In this document: piece by piece, positions 37,804 through 49,160 of the stretch
Layout of the letters: the number at the start of each line of letters is the position of its first letter
Numbering within the stretch: the stretch's first letter is position 1
DNA from: Tetraselmis striata
Taxonomy: Eukaryota > Chlorophyta > Chlorodendrophyceae > Chlorodendrales > Chlorodendraceae
Length of the DNA stretch: 64,000 nucleotides
Assembly: GCA_006384855.1 (NCBI GenBank)
Contig: VCJN01002855.1
Coordinates: forward strand, 1 to 64,000
Direction: 5' to 3'
Notes under the pieces: generated by a model
What the model was told of the DNA's origin: nothing
What the model saw: the letters and a program-made list of their open reading frames with translations, nothing else
The model's database searches: none
Translations under genes and position numbers: made by a program

Positions 37804-38969
37804 CCGTCACGCGCACGCTACCCTGGCGCCCCGGTGGATGCAAAGGGAGGTGTAACGCTGGCGGCGGCAGGCAGCGGCGCTCTGCTCACCGCGGCGGCAA
37901 GTCGGTGCTCTCGGCCGCCGCCACCCACGCCGCGACCCGCCCTCGCCCGCTCGGCTTCGCGTAGCTGCCGAGCCGCGCCACCCGCGGCGCGCCGGCGCAT
38001 GGGTTGCCGGACCGCATGATTGTCCTATTCGACCAGTACGCGGCGCCGCCATGATGGCGCGCGAGTGCCGGTGGCGGCGGGGCGCGGCGCGGAGTACTCG
38101 GCGTCCTCGCCATCGGCGGCGGCGAGCCGGCGGGGGCGGAGGCCGTCGCCATCCTGTGCACAAGCCGGCCTGCGATCCCTGTCAGCGAGAAGGCGCCCTG
38201 ACGACCACCCTGGAGCAGCATGTACAACAGAAGAGCGCGAGCAGCGGGCGTGGCGGCGGTGGTGGACGGAAGGGGCGAGCGGCAGCTCGGCGCAGTTTTA
38301 TCCCGTCCCTATCGGCAGCGGATATCTGTCGCTGATTTTTCCCGCCCTCGAGATACGACTGGACTGTCGCTACAGGTACGACTCTCGTCGCCCGCCGAGA
38401 GCGCACAGGTCGGGCGACAACTTGCGTAAGGATATGTTCCGTCTGACGGAAACCGCGTTGCGCGCCCAGCGCTGCCAGCAACGACCCGCTCTCGTCGAAC
38501 ACGATGACAGTTGTCGTTGGCTCCGGCCGCTTCTAATGGATTTTCAGCCAAACGGCTATGTGCGCGTGCTGTTATCTAGTGGTGGCGGAGCCCCGGTGAT
38601 GATGTCCTATTACGGAGTAGTCAGCCGCTAGACTAAAATAGGCTGAACAGTCTATTTTATTGGGCGGGAAAATGGTCGGGGGAGGGGGGGGGGGGGGGGG
38701 GTTCAGGATTGTCTGCTTGGGTGCTGCTGACGACTGGGGTTGTTCGACCATCATCGTCGCGCCGACGATGAGAGGGTGCTGAAATGGATGCGGGCGTGCG
38801 GGAGCTGTTGGTGGTTTCGGAGCACATCACCAGCGCGCGTGCTTCCTCATCATTATCATCATCATAATTAATACTGCCATGTACCTTAGGCCATTACACT
38901 GGACCTGACTCCTACTCTGGTTAATCGCGTGGGGCGAGGTGGGCGGGAGCGATTAAGAAGCCGGAAGTG
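37804..38969. other. TruB 5' flank and intergenic
   Basis: GC-rich sequence immediately upstream of the TruB start may contain promoter and leader. A 113-residue minus-strand frame (38227-37886) ends before the TruB start and shows no domain. A G run lies at about 38680-38701. Confidence 0.4.
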
Positions 38970-39290
38970 AGCCGGATCTTGGAGCCCCCGAACTGTTGTA
39001 GTGTGAAAGCCGAGGTTCCTACGACCACCGCGGCCCACTACACCTTGACCTAGTGTCGCTTGCTCTTCCTCCTTCGATGCTGCTGCGGTTGTCGCTTTAT
39101 TTGGTGCTCAACGCTTCAGTTGCTTCAACTGTACCATCAACTGTCGTTAGGCATGGAACAATTAATAGTTAAAATATTGGAACGGCGAATGCTAATAAGC
39201 GGAGAGCGTGCGGTGCGCGCGACCGTGCCGCCCCTTCCAAAAACATCATTTCGCCGCCACAATTACCACAGCTCCGTAGGCAGCGAAGTA
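38970..39290 (+). repeat. Long direct repeat, left copy
   Basis: It starts AGCCGGATCTTGGAG and continues through GTGTCGCTTGCTCTTCCTCC, GGTGCTCAACGCTT, AGCGGAGAGCGTGCG and CATCATTTCGCCGCCAC. It matches 42651-43106 in the same orientation with many substitutions. The two copies bracket the tandem array 39480-42300. Confidence 0.75.
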
Positions 39291-39479
39291 TACATGTTTA
39301 AAGGGGCCAATCGCATTTCGTATGTAAACACATTACATTACCGTGTTTGCTCGAAGTCGCCCCTGCGGCACATTAGTCTTATGTAGATAGTCTGAGGTGC
39401 CGGATATAGCTTCATCGGTTTTCCAAAATATCGATGAGGAGTCAATACAATAGACCAGACTCCCAACATACTTAGAGAT

Positions 39480-42018
39480 TCATAGGTTACGCCGTAGGCA
39501 ACGGCGCCCAGATCAACACCTGGTGGCTTAGCTAGAGGTGCACGCCTACGTGTACGCCGTTGCGCCCATCACGGCAGCGTCATCATCACAATGATGTGCT
39601 GCCGGTAAACTCGTTCTCGGTACTTCTCCGCCCCCTCATGCCGACCTCGCCGGGTGCGGATGACCGACCTATCTATAGGTGGAGCGCCTCGAGAACTAGC
39701 GCCTTGCAAGCTCTGCAAAGAATGCGGGTGCGTACGCGCCACGTATGGCGGGGCGTTATCAGCTGAGGGGCCACCTGCTGTGTAACTTCGTCCGAGTGAG
39801 CGTACGCATCGCGATCGTGCGTTACGCGGCGGTACGAGGTTGCTTTAGCTGCCCCTCAGAAATAGGTTATTTACGGCGTAGATAACGGCGCCCGGGTTAA
39901 TACCCGCTGGTCCATCTAGGTGTACGCCGGCATGTACTCGTATCACGGCGTCATCAGCATGGTGCTCAACTGCCGGTAGGCTAGTTATCGGTATCTGTCC
40001 GACACCCGTGCCGATATATCCGTCGGTGCATAAGACCGACACATATATAGATGGGGTGCAACGAGAACTAGCGCCTCGGAGGTCCTACGAGGCACGCCAC
40101 CGTGTACGCCCCGCATATGACGGGGCATCATCAACAGAGGGGCCATCTTCCAGTTGACTTCATCCGAGTGAGAAAGCATACTCAACGACTTGCGCGTCGC
40201 GACGGTACAGGTAATCAGCAGGGTATATAGCCTTCGTCCGAGCGAGCGTACGGCCATACATGTACGCATCGCGATCGTAGTGCGTGGCGCCACGGTACCC
40301 GTACGAGGTTACTTCGGCTGCTGCCCCGCCTACTCAGAGCTTTAGGTTAATCCTTTTGCCGTAGACAACGGCGCCCGAAACACGGACACCGAGGTGTACG
40401 CCGGCGTATACTACGCAGTCGCACCTATCGCAGCGTCGCCAGCAACGTGATCCGCTACCGGGATGGTAGATCTCGGTACGTCTCAGGCCCCGTGCCGATA
40501 TATCCGCCGGTGCTTAAGACCGATACATAGGTGGGATGAAACGATACCTAGCACCGCCTTGCAGGTCCTGCGAGGCACGCCGGCGTGCACGCGCTGCGTA
40601 CGACGGGGCGTCATCAGCATAGTGATCATCTACCGGATAACTTGGTCAGAGTGAGCCGACCATTACCTGATGTGTGCGTCGCGATCGTGCTCCGTGTCGC
40701 GCGACGGCATCATTTGTCCAAGGTACTCAGTAGGGCAAACTCCGTCCGAGCGAGCGTACAGCCGTACACATCGCGATTTCGCGTGGTGCGACGGTACGAA
40801 GTTAATCGGCTCCTCTCATCAGAGATTCAAGTTGCGCCGAAGGCAACGGCGCCCGAAATACAAAAAACACCGGTTGGTCCAGCTAGGTGTCTGCCGGGGT
40901 GTACGCAGTTGCGGTCATCGCGGCGTCATCATCTGCGTGATCCACCGCTGCTACTGGTAAGCTACATGTAGTTCTTGGTCCGTCTTGGGCCCCCGTGCCG
41001 ATATCCACGGGTGCGTATCCTACCATACCAATTATAGAGGTGAGTCTTTTTGTCTGTCTGTCTATATGTCTGTATGTCTGTCTGTCGCCGAACTTCGGAA
41101 CGGTTTCGCATAGATTATTAGATAGATAAAAATGTATCCGTTTTAGATTCCGTCATAATTCCGCGCAGGCCAAAATAACCGCAGCGCTTTACTGTTGACT
41201 ACATGTACCGGTACGGGTACCGGCCGCCCGGCCGCAGCCGGCCGGGCCGGTCGTCGCCGATCGTCATGTGTAAGGGGCGGGCATGGCGCGAAGCGCCGAG
41301 CCCGCCGTGTGGACCGGAGCCGGACGCGGAACGCCGTCGTTCGTCCGTCGCCGGACGCCGGACGACCGTCGCCCGTCCGCCCCGCCGCCTCGCCGCCGGG
41401 CCTTCCCGGGTTACCGCAAAAAGCGGTGCACCCTTTGGCACACACTTGCCGCACACACTACTTGGATGCATCCACAACCTATTAAAGCACAGCGCTAGTC
41501 GCCCCACAATAACCCTATGATTTACTAGTCATTAACGGACGCCGGGCCTTGGGTCGGTGGGTCGGCGGACGCGGGGTTGTACAATGTATCAACTACTAAT
41601 ACGATTCATCCTTGCGGCTCTCTAAATACCACACTCCTGCAACGGGTCTACTTGTAACCGATCTATTGCCGGCGCGCAACGGCGGGAACTAGCGCCTCAC
41701 AAGTCATGCAGGGCACGCCCACGTGTACGACGCGTACGATGAGGGGTCATCTGTCGGCATGTAACATTGTGCGTTGTGTGAACATATAGGCACTACGCAT
41801 CGCGATCGTGTGTCATGCGACAAGATGTACGAGGTACTTCGGATCCCACTCAGGGATGATTGGGGTTACACCGAAGACAACGGCGCCCATGTTAACGCAG
41901 CTGTTCCAACTAGGTGCACGCCATCGTGTACCGGTACCTGTACGCAGTTGCGTTGCTCATCTAGGCGTTGTCATTAGCGTGACCCGCTGTAGTACCAGTA
42001 CGAGTACACCCCCCCCCC

Positions 42019-42061
<43 letters not shown>

Positions 42062-42300
42062 GGGTCACATTGCTGGAGCGTAGCGAAGAGTAGCGCCTCG
42101 CGGGTCATGCAAGGCACGCCGGCGTGCGCCGCGCACGATGGGGCGTCATTAGCAGCGCGACCCGCTGCCAGTCACTATTCGTCCGTGTAGCCGTACGCAT
42201 CGGTCGTGCTCTGCGCGATGGTACTACCGATACATGTACGATGTTAATACGGTTGTACACCGTTCGCTCGTCCATACCGCCGATACCAGTAGCGCTCGGT
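39480..42300. repeat. Degenerate tandem-repeat array, about 380-480 base period
   Basis: Landmark ACGGCGCCC recurs at 39501, 39885, 40368, 40846 and 41880. Each is followed at similar distances by a TAGGTGYACGCC-like block, a GGCGTCATC block, GTGCCGATATATCC-like sequence and a second half unit containing GCGCCTCG, GAGGCACGCC and ACGGGGCGTCATCAGC. The expected unit near 41.3 kb is replaced by a GC-rich stretch (41190-41460). No ORF is conserved among the units, so this is non-coding satellite-like DNA or a very old tandem duplication. A (CA)n run lies at 42021-42058. Confidence 0.7.
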
Positions 42301-42650
42301 CGAGGTGCACCGCACTGACGAAGGGGCTTGGCTCGGCTGCCGGCGCGGTGTTGGTCGATGTCAGGCTGCGGCGATCAACGCATCTCCCGTGGCTGGAGTA
42401 GGCACAAACGGTGGCTCGCGGACTACTTGTGTAACGCTTTGCAGGCGGCGCAACAAAATCAATCGCGGTGTGCCCGTCCACTCCCACACTGTGTATCAGG
42501 TGGGGTTCCAAGGTGAGTGTCTCCATCAGCCAATGTCGAGCAACTCACGCTGCGAGCCATGGTGCAAACGGGCAGGGATGATGGAAGCAAGAGCGCGTGT
42601 CGGCGAGTCGAGAGTCTTGACGATATCTGAGCGAGTATAAACCTGAATTA

Positions 42651-43106
42651 AGCCGGATCTTGGAGACCCTTGACTGTTGTAGTGGGATAGCTGAGGTTCC
42701 TACGACCCCCGCGGCACACTGCACCTTGACCTAGCTAGTGTCGCTTGCTCTTCCTCCACTGATGTTGCTGCGGTTGTTGCCCGTTGGTGCTCAACGCTTT
42801 AGCTGCTTCACCTGTAATAGCGGCAAATGTCGTTAGGCGTGGAATGAATATATAGTTAGATTATAGTTAGATTAGTTCCTGCACTGATGTTGCTGCGGTT
42901 GTTGCCCGTTGGTGCTCAACGCTTTAGCGGCTTCAACTGTAATAGCAGCAACTGTCGTTAATCGTGGAATGTATAGTTAGAATAGTATATTATTCAAACG
43001 CCGCTTGCTAAGCGGAGAGCGCGCGTTGCGCGCGACCGTGCCGCGCGCCCCTTCCAAAATCATCATTTCGCCGCCACTGTCACCACAGCTCCGAAGTCAG
43101 CGAGAT
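42651..43106 (+). repeat. Long direct repeat, right copy with internal duplication
   Basis: This is the partner of 38970-39290. It is longer because about 125 bases, including GATGTTGCTGCGGTTGTTGC and GGTGCTCAACGCTTTAGC, are present twice (from about 42758 and from about 42880), separated by TAGTTAGATTATAGTTAGATTAG. Confidence 0.75.
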
Positions 43107-43430
43107 AGACCATCATCATCATCTATATTGCTATTGGCGGCGGCGGCGCGCGTCAAGGCGGCGCGACGCGGGCAGCATACAACGATCCACATGATTATTT
43201 GCACATATACATACAGTCTGCGTGGACAATTGCCTACTACGCTTGATGCCCGCCAACCAGCAGCCGTGCTTGTTTGTGCGTGGATAGCATGGGTTCCGAA
43301 ATTACATTTTTTTTCTGTGCGCACTTGCTGCTCTCCATTGCGTCAACAGCGAAGTTGTAAGGCTCATCCAAAATCAATAATATACTCTCCGGCACCAGAC
43401 TCACAAATCTATTAGGATACGTGTCGGCAA

Positions 43431-43784
43431 TTAACAGACCATGTGTTGATAATTTGCCTTTTCTTGAAAGATAGCTGGCAGAAACATCTTAGTCGTATTA
43501 CGAATCGATTCCAGGTCGCATTGCGGACATTTGTATTTTGCAGTGCCCATAAGAACAATACACATGAATTTTTCAAATAGGATAAAGTTATTAGACACAG
43601 ATAAAGTTGAATGCGTACTGCCCATGCACCATGATAAATTATGATTATTTCTATCAGGCGGCACTCCATGACAGCGACAAATATAAGGACCATCAAGAAT
43701 TATCCTAAGTTCTGTAAGCTGCCTATCTAGGTAGTGCCGGCGCGTGGATTCTGCGCATATAATATCGCCGCCCCCCGCGTGCAT
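43431..43784 (-). CDS. Hypothetical small protein, doubtful
   Basis: A 117-residue frame in AT-rich sequence. It contains CRCHG and YKCPQCDLESIR, so a small zinc-binding element is conceivable. I do not recognise the family. Base composition differs from the GC-rich host genes, so it may belong to a mobile element or be chance. Confidence 0.2.
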   Translation of the reverse strand: MHAGGGDIICAESTRRHYLDRQLTELRIILDGPYICRCHGVPPDRNNHNLSWCMGSTHSTLSVSNNFILFEKFMCIVLMGTAKYKCPQCDLESIRNTTKMFLPAIFQEKANYQHMVC

Positions 43785-43949
43785 CCGCCAGCAGTGTTCA
43801 ATAAATTGTGGGGTTGTACATGCCGGCTAATAAAATCAAAATCAAAGCCCTGATATAATCGTACTCCTATCAGTAATCACTAACCGTCGTCAGGGGTACC
43901 CGCCGTATACGGTACAATACCGTAATAGAGTGAATTACAAAGACCAGTA

Positions 43950-44740
43950 GTATGCCGCGCGGGTTCGTACGACCAGTAGGGCGTGGTCGATGCTGAACTT
44001 GCGCAGCAGCATAGCGGGTGGCGGTGAACTGGGGGGGGGGGGGGGGGGGGGGGGAAGGGGGGTATGATCCGTGTTCACCCTTGTCCCTTGTCCGTGGATG
44101 GACCGGTGGGGTAGGGGGTGGCCAGTTTGCCCACCAGTGCGTGCGACTGATGGCACTTGGGGCAAGGTGGGGTGATCGGCTCGTCCGCCGGGTGCTGGCA
44201 AGTCTTGTGGTCGCCGGGGCAATTGGCGCAGGCCTTGGGGCCCAATGGGGCGGGGTTCGGGTTGGGGCGGGCTGCGGCATGAGGGTTTTGTGCCCGGGGG
44301 CGGCCCGCATTGCCACGGAGCTCGTCCATCCAATTGGTGTTTAGGAGATTGCGCGCGGCCGAGATGAGCTGACGTTGAAGGTCGTCGTGCATGTGTGGCG
44401 CAACCCCTCGCGGAGCAAGTCTACCGCGGGAACCACTTGTCGAACATGGACGGCTCGCGGGAGGCCAGGTACATGCGGTGGTACCGTTGCATGCACGCCT
44501 AGACCGACTGTTCTGAACTCTACACGGCTGTACTTTGTACTGCGGGAGCCGACGAAGGAGCGAAGAACTGGCGACTGAGGCGGACGAGAACGAGTACAAG
44601 CCAAGCGAAGTACGAGTATGAGCATTGCGAGTGCGAGTACAAGTGAAGGCGAAGTACCGGGACGAGGACGACGAGGCGACAGTACGAGCGACTATAAGGC
44701 GACTAGTAGTGCAGGACAATATTACGAGTACCCACATGGG
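43950..44740 (-). pseudogene. Retroelement gag-like C-terminus with zinc-knuckle-like cysteines
   Basis: A 220-residue frame (44737-44075) ends with a Pro-rich segment and clustered Cys/His: ACANCPGDHKTC, then CPKCHQSH. Short C-x2-C-x3-H-x3-C and C-x2-C-x2-H spacings recall the nucleic-acid-binding end of retroelement gag proteins. An upstream piece in another frame reads YLASREPSMFDKWFPR. Frame changes and a G run (44030-44054) show it is not intact. It might belong with the gag-like relic at 46546-48170, but the intervening sequence does not prove continuity. Confidence 0.35.
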
Positions 44741-44895
44741 GTGCGAGTAACATGTATGTACCTGCGTACCAGCAACGGCGATTGTCGTACGCTATGGTGT
44801 CACCTGCTAGAGGATGATGATATCTACCGTGAGATGGAGCGCTGCCCTAGTAAGTGTTAGTGTTAGTAGGTACTAGAACCTACTAGAACCATCTA

Positions 44896-46115
44896 GAACC
44901 CTGAGCCACCGCATTCACACGGTCCGTTTCGCAAAGCTTGTCGCGCGTATGCCTACAAGCGGCCCTGACAGCAACCGCTTCTGAGGCCGCCTCTTACGCG
45001 CTGCGACAGCGTTCCTGGTGACTTATCCTCCAAGTGAGGGTCGCCTTGGTGAAGTCCGTGAGCGTTCCCCTGAGTACTACGATTCCATGTTCCGCGTTGC
45101 CGCTTGCCGCCCATTTGGCCTCCCGGCGGCTCCTGTCCTCTCCCTTGGCGAGCCATGCTCTTGTGCTTTTTACTCCTTCTCGGTACAAGGTATGCTGGCC
45201 CGTTTTGAGGATGTTGGCGTGGATTTCACTCCTTCAACTTGGGCGGTCGCATACGCTAATCACGTGGCACGTTGCTCTGGGGGCGACTCCAATCACGCCG
45301 CACACGATCGAGTGGGCGGCACATGGCCTTTCCGACATTTGCCACGACGTGAAGTCCGCGATGGGCGTGGGTGTCCAGATCCTCACGGACCCGTCGGTGC
45401 TTGTTTCTCTTCCGAAGGGCAGCGACGGCCGCCAGGCCGATGTTGGGCTTTTTGGGTATGGCGGTATCCGCGGGAACACGGTTGCTGTCGATACCACCAT
45501 TGCCCCTATCCTCGGCGTGTCAAGCTCGGATCCAACGACTGCTTTGCGGGCTGCAGAGCGCCACAAAATCCAGAAGTAGGACGAGGGTGTCCGAAACGCC
45601 GCCGGCATGCTTCGCTTTGTTCCTTTCGCCGTTTCCGAGTTTGGCTCGCTGGCCCCGCACGCCGAGGCTTTATGGGTGGAGCTCGCGAAAGCTAGCAACA
45701 CACGCACTGGCCAAAAAATCGGCCAGCTCTTGTCTGCGTGGCGCCGCCGTTTCTCCTTGCTCATCAACATGGCACATGCAGACAACGTTCTTGGCGGGGT
45801 CGCGGCCGCGCGTGCGGCACGTGATGGTGCTCATGCGCCTGCGTCGCGTCGCTCGTCGGCATGTGTTGCTATGACCCGGGTCATTGGCTGCAAGCGTCCT
45901 CGCCGCGGCTGATAGCCTACCCCGGGGCGGGGGTCCCTTTGGTTCCTGGCAGCTTGGCGACTTCGTGGTTCCCTTGGCTTCTTCTTGGTTCTTGGCTCCT
46001 TGTCCTCCTGCTCGACCTTGGTTTCAGGCTTATGTCTCTCTTTTGCTGGCAACCTTTCATAGTTGATGTTAGTTCTGTTTGTAGTGCGCATTTGTGAAAG
46101 CCCTAATGTAATAAA
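44896..46115 (+). mobile_element. 5'-truncated retroelement with RLE-like 3' end, copy 2
   Basis: Inverted near-identical copy of 7515-8744. It begins at AACCCTGAGCCACCGC, just after a small CTAGAAC repeat, and ends GCCCTAATGTAATAAA. It is inserted between the two minus-strand gag-like fragments. Confidence 0.75.
45018..45912 (+). pseudogene. Retroelement ORF C-terminus, RLE-type domain, copy 2
   Basis: Same protein as on the minus strand at 7723-8996. It shows GRQADVGLFGYGG, VAVDTTIAPILGVSSSD, ERHKIQK and then an in-frame TAG at 45577-45579 where the other copy has Tyr, followed by DEGVRNAAG, FVPFAVSEFGSLAPHAEA and the shared end KRPRRG. The stop and upstream frame changes make it a pseudogene. 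Confidence 0.6.
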
Positions 46116-46545
46116 CAATCATAGCATTTGCTATAGCAATAGTAGACAGAATATTACCACTAATGTGCTGCGGACAGACGAAGGTGCTAGGAACCTGTCT
46201 GTAGTTCGTTATGTGATACTAAAATAGCGCCGGGCCGCGGGCTAGGACCGCACACGACGCACGTCGATTTTAGTATTAGTCTAGTAGTTAGACGTAGCAC
46301 AGGTGGCGAAAATTGGATCTGTACACAACGCGCGGAATGACGGAAACCAACGACTATAAACAGGCCGGCAAAACCACCGCCGGGCCAGTCACCCAGGTTA
46401 CCGGCTTCCGGTACTGTAAGAATCCCTTTTCCCAAATCTCCGCTCATTAATCCTGGCCGTGTGGAATAACGATCCAGCAACGGGCCCTAAGACTCAGCTC
46501 CTGCTTTAGGACTATTTATGGCTAGACGACTATTCGGCCTAAGTC
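46116..46545. other. Intergenic, nothing recognised
   Basis: Sequence between the retroelement copy and the gag-like relic. No supported gene. Confidence 0.4.
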
Positions 46546-48170
46546 CTAATGGGGCTGTAACACCGACGGCCAACTCAGGGCGGGGCCGCCGTCGCCGCGC
46601 CCGCATGCTCTATTCACGGCATGCATGAAGCGGATACGGCCCGTGACGCCGACTTTCTTCTCCACGCGCCGTTCGCCGACGGGGGAGGCGTCGAAGAGTA
46701 GAGTCGACCACGTGCAACAACTCAAAGTGCCAAGTGAGCATGATGACGTGGTAGGCCTCCAGGTGGTGGCGGTCGGGGTAGGTTTGAGCCCGGTTGGCAT
46801 GTGGCTGGTATAGCCATGGAGCTCATGCCACTGCCATGCCTGGTCGTCGGTCGGCTTAGCGGCCAGCAAGTCGAGCTGCGCCCCGTACGCCCGGTTGGCA
46901 TAGTGCAGCGGGGAGCTGAGGGGTCGGCCACACGCATCGAGGTGGTTGTTGGAGACATGGCAGGACTTAACGTAGGTGCGGCAAGGCTTGTCGCCCCAAC
47001 GGTGGGTGGACGCGCCTATGGATGAGAACAACTCCTCGGGCGTCGTGTAGTTGCCCGGGCGGGGTTGCCGCCGGAGGGGGCCTCGGAGCGGCCGGGACGG
47101 CGCGCGTCGCGCCCGTCCGAGCCCTCAGGGACTAGTTCTCGTTCACCACATGGTCGACCTTGCCAGTGAGGGCAGCGATAGCCTCGACCCGTTTGGTGTA
47201 GTCGGCAGGGGTGAAGGTGAACGGGGCAGGTGGGGCCGCGGGCTCCGATGGGGCCGGAGCAGGTGCCGGAGCTGGGACTGAGGCCGGCGCCGAGGTCCCT
47301 ATTGGCGGCTTGGCCAACGGAAGCCTCGCGGGTGTAGTTCCATCCGCAAGACCACGCGCAGGTGTACGCTCGCCCAACGGGGTATTAAGTCGGCGTGTGG
47401 ACCGGGTCGCGATCGTGGCGGGTAGTAGGTAAGGTTGTACGGGCATGCGGTAGTACTGCGGGACGGTCGGTTCGCCCGATTCAGTAGTGGCTTCGTCAGT
47501 GAGGAACAGCCCGAGCGGTCGCGCACGCCCGAGCAGCAGTCGCAGATCACTCGAGCGGCTGAAGGGAAGTCAGCTCCTAGAGCCTCGGCTGCGCAATCAG
47601 CTGCGATGCTGTCGGCACAGGTGGGGCTTTTGAAGGTGTAGACCCCGTCGGCCTCCTCGCTGTCGGAGGGATGGTTGTCACTCGGTTGGCCGCAGCCGAA
47701 GCGGATGTAGCTGTGCTCGTGTATGGTACCACCGTCGTGGTGGTGCTCTAGCAATGGGAGTCCGTGGTGGTTGTAGCGCGTGCATTAGGAGAGGCCGTGG
47801 CTGCTGCGGTACGGGCACCGCCGGCCCTTAACTTTGGTTGTCATACAATGGGCGGCCGCGTCGTCCAAGAGGCACAATGCGGCCCGTGTAGTCGAAGAAT
47901 GCGGTACGGTCAGCGTCTGACAGTCGAGCGATGGTTTCGGGGTGGGCAAGTGCACAAGAGAGCATCACCAGGCTGGTCAGGGGGAACCAGTTGGTGAGAT
48001 GGACCTTTGCGGCGTCGTGCAGCTAATCGCCTATTGCACCAGGGTGAAGGTATCATATATGTCGTGGGCATGTTCGTCGTATAATTCGGCGAGGGTCTCA
48101 GTGGCGATTCGTGCCGGCACAGGGGGAGGCTCGTCGGCGGTTGGGCCGCGCGAGCCAGAAGCCATGGTGC
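46546..48170 (-). pseudogene. Retroelement gag-like relic
   Basis: Reading leftwards from an ATG near 48163 (MASGSRGPTADEPPPVPARI), the frame reaches ELYDEHAHDIYDTFTLVQ and a stop, then shifts to HLTNWFPLTSLVMLSCALAH and ETIARLSDADRTAFFDYTGR. Further on are a Pro/Ala-rich linker, PFTFTPADYTKRVEAIAALT, VSNNHLDACGRPLSSPLHYA and YPDRHHLEAYHVIMLTWHFE. Pro-rich linkers, helical segments and no enzyme motifs fit a gag-type structural protein, possibly of a DIRS- or Ty3-like element. At least three frame breaks show decay. Confidence 0.4.
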
Positions 48171-49160
48171 GTTGCGGAGGGTGCGTGCTCGTGTAGGGGG
48201 GCAAGAGCGCAGTTTCATGGTGACTTGTTACGCTGATGGTTACAGATGCTGAAAAACTGGCTGTTGTGAGGAACAACTATGGCTGCCCCCCCTATTTTCT
48301 AACAAACGCAAATCATTTCGACATCCCCGGGCATAGTTCTTAGTATGCTGGAAGTTGGATTTCCTCACGGATCCATTGCCAATTACTGATCCATGTAACT
48401 AATCAATGCAGTTGTGATTTTCTATTTGTTGGTCTTCTCTTGCCTAATCCTTCATCTCTGCAAAAAAAGCCGTGTGGCCCTGGCCCATAGGCCACCGCCA
48501 AACATGCCACTACGGGGTTCTACATGAGCCGCTTATAATAATAAACGCGGCCCTCAACCCATACCGTAGGTACTTGTACTCGTAATGTGGTAGTGTAGGT
48601 TATTGCAAAATACATTTGTAAAAAAATGCTAGGAGGGTGGAAAAACACAACTAGGACAGGCCCCGCCATTTCATGTTTTTGCCACCTACGCGCAAGTACG
48701 TAGAAGGATGAGGAGATAATGTGCTTGACGGAGGAGGTGCTGCGAGCGTAGTAGTGTAGGGATGCGATGTTGTTTGAAATGTGGATGAGAGCGAAGGAAT
48801 GAAATGAAGAATGAGGATATCGGGAAATTGACAAAGGAGCAGGAGGTCACTTGGAGGCCATTTGAAATACTTTTTGGCCTTCACAGTCCGACATGCAACT
48901 ACTAACATCAAGCCTAACCGCGACCATATGCGGGTTCATCAGTCAGTGGGGCCGTGAGATACCTAGCGTGAAGCCGCGCCAAGGCATATGATTATAATGG
49001 CATTCAAACTACCAGAAAACATCTTTGCTACCATTCGAGTTTGTGTATATCAATGCGGCTTTCGAGACGGTCATGTATATTGTGGCGCGCAATAGCGCAC
49101 AACGTGTGTGGATGCTCACATGCTGCGGAAGTGGACATGAGGATCAGGGAAGATATATGC
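48171..49160. other. Intergenic with short dispersed repeat
   Basis: About 75 bases at 48628-48702 (with CAGGCCCCGCCATTTCATG and TTTTTGCCACCTACGCGC) recur at 59698-59770 in the same orientation. No gene is supported. Confidence 0.45.

Larger units (their letters stand above)
31899..38824 (+). repeat. Dispersed TGGTTTCGGAGC(A) motif, core cluster
   Basis: The 13-mer TGGTTTCGGAGCA occurs on the plus strand at 31899, 34649, 35780, 35956, 36336 and 38812, and earlier at 21742 and 23393. The 12-mer without the final A also occurs at 24110. Relaxed versions lie near 23448 and 35613. Four hits fall in TruB intron 4 (antisense to that gene) and three in INTS14-like introns (sense). Flanks are mostly unrelated, though 21731 and 24099 share an upstream TTGTCAGG. 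Confidence 0.75.

Noticed and set aside
39480-42300. CRISPR-like or protein-coding interpretation of the repeat array
   Set aside because: Units are 380-480 bases and degenerate, without short identical repeats and unique spacers, and no frame is conserved between units.
46625-47432. Plus-strand frames opposite the gag-like relic
   Set aside because: Composition and legible protein segments favour the minus strand. The plus frames are Val/Gly-rich shadows.
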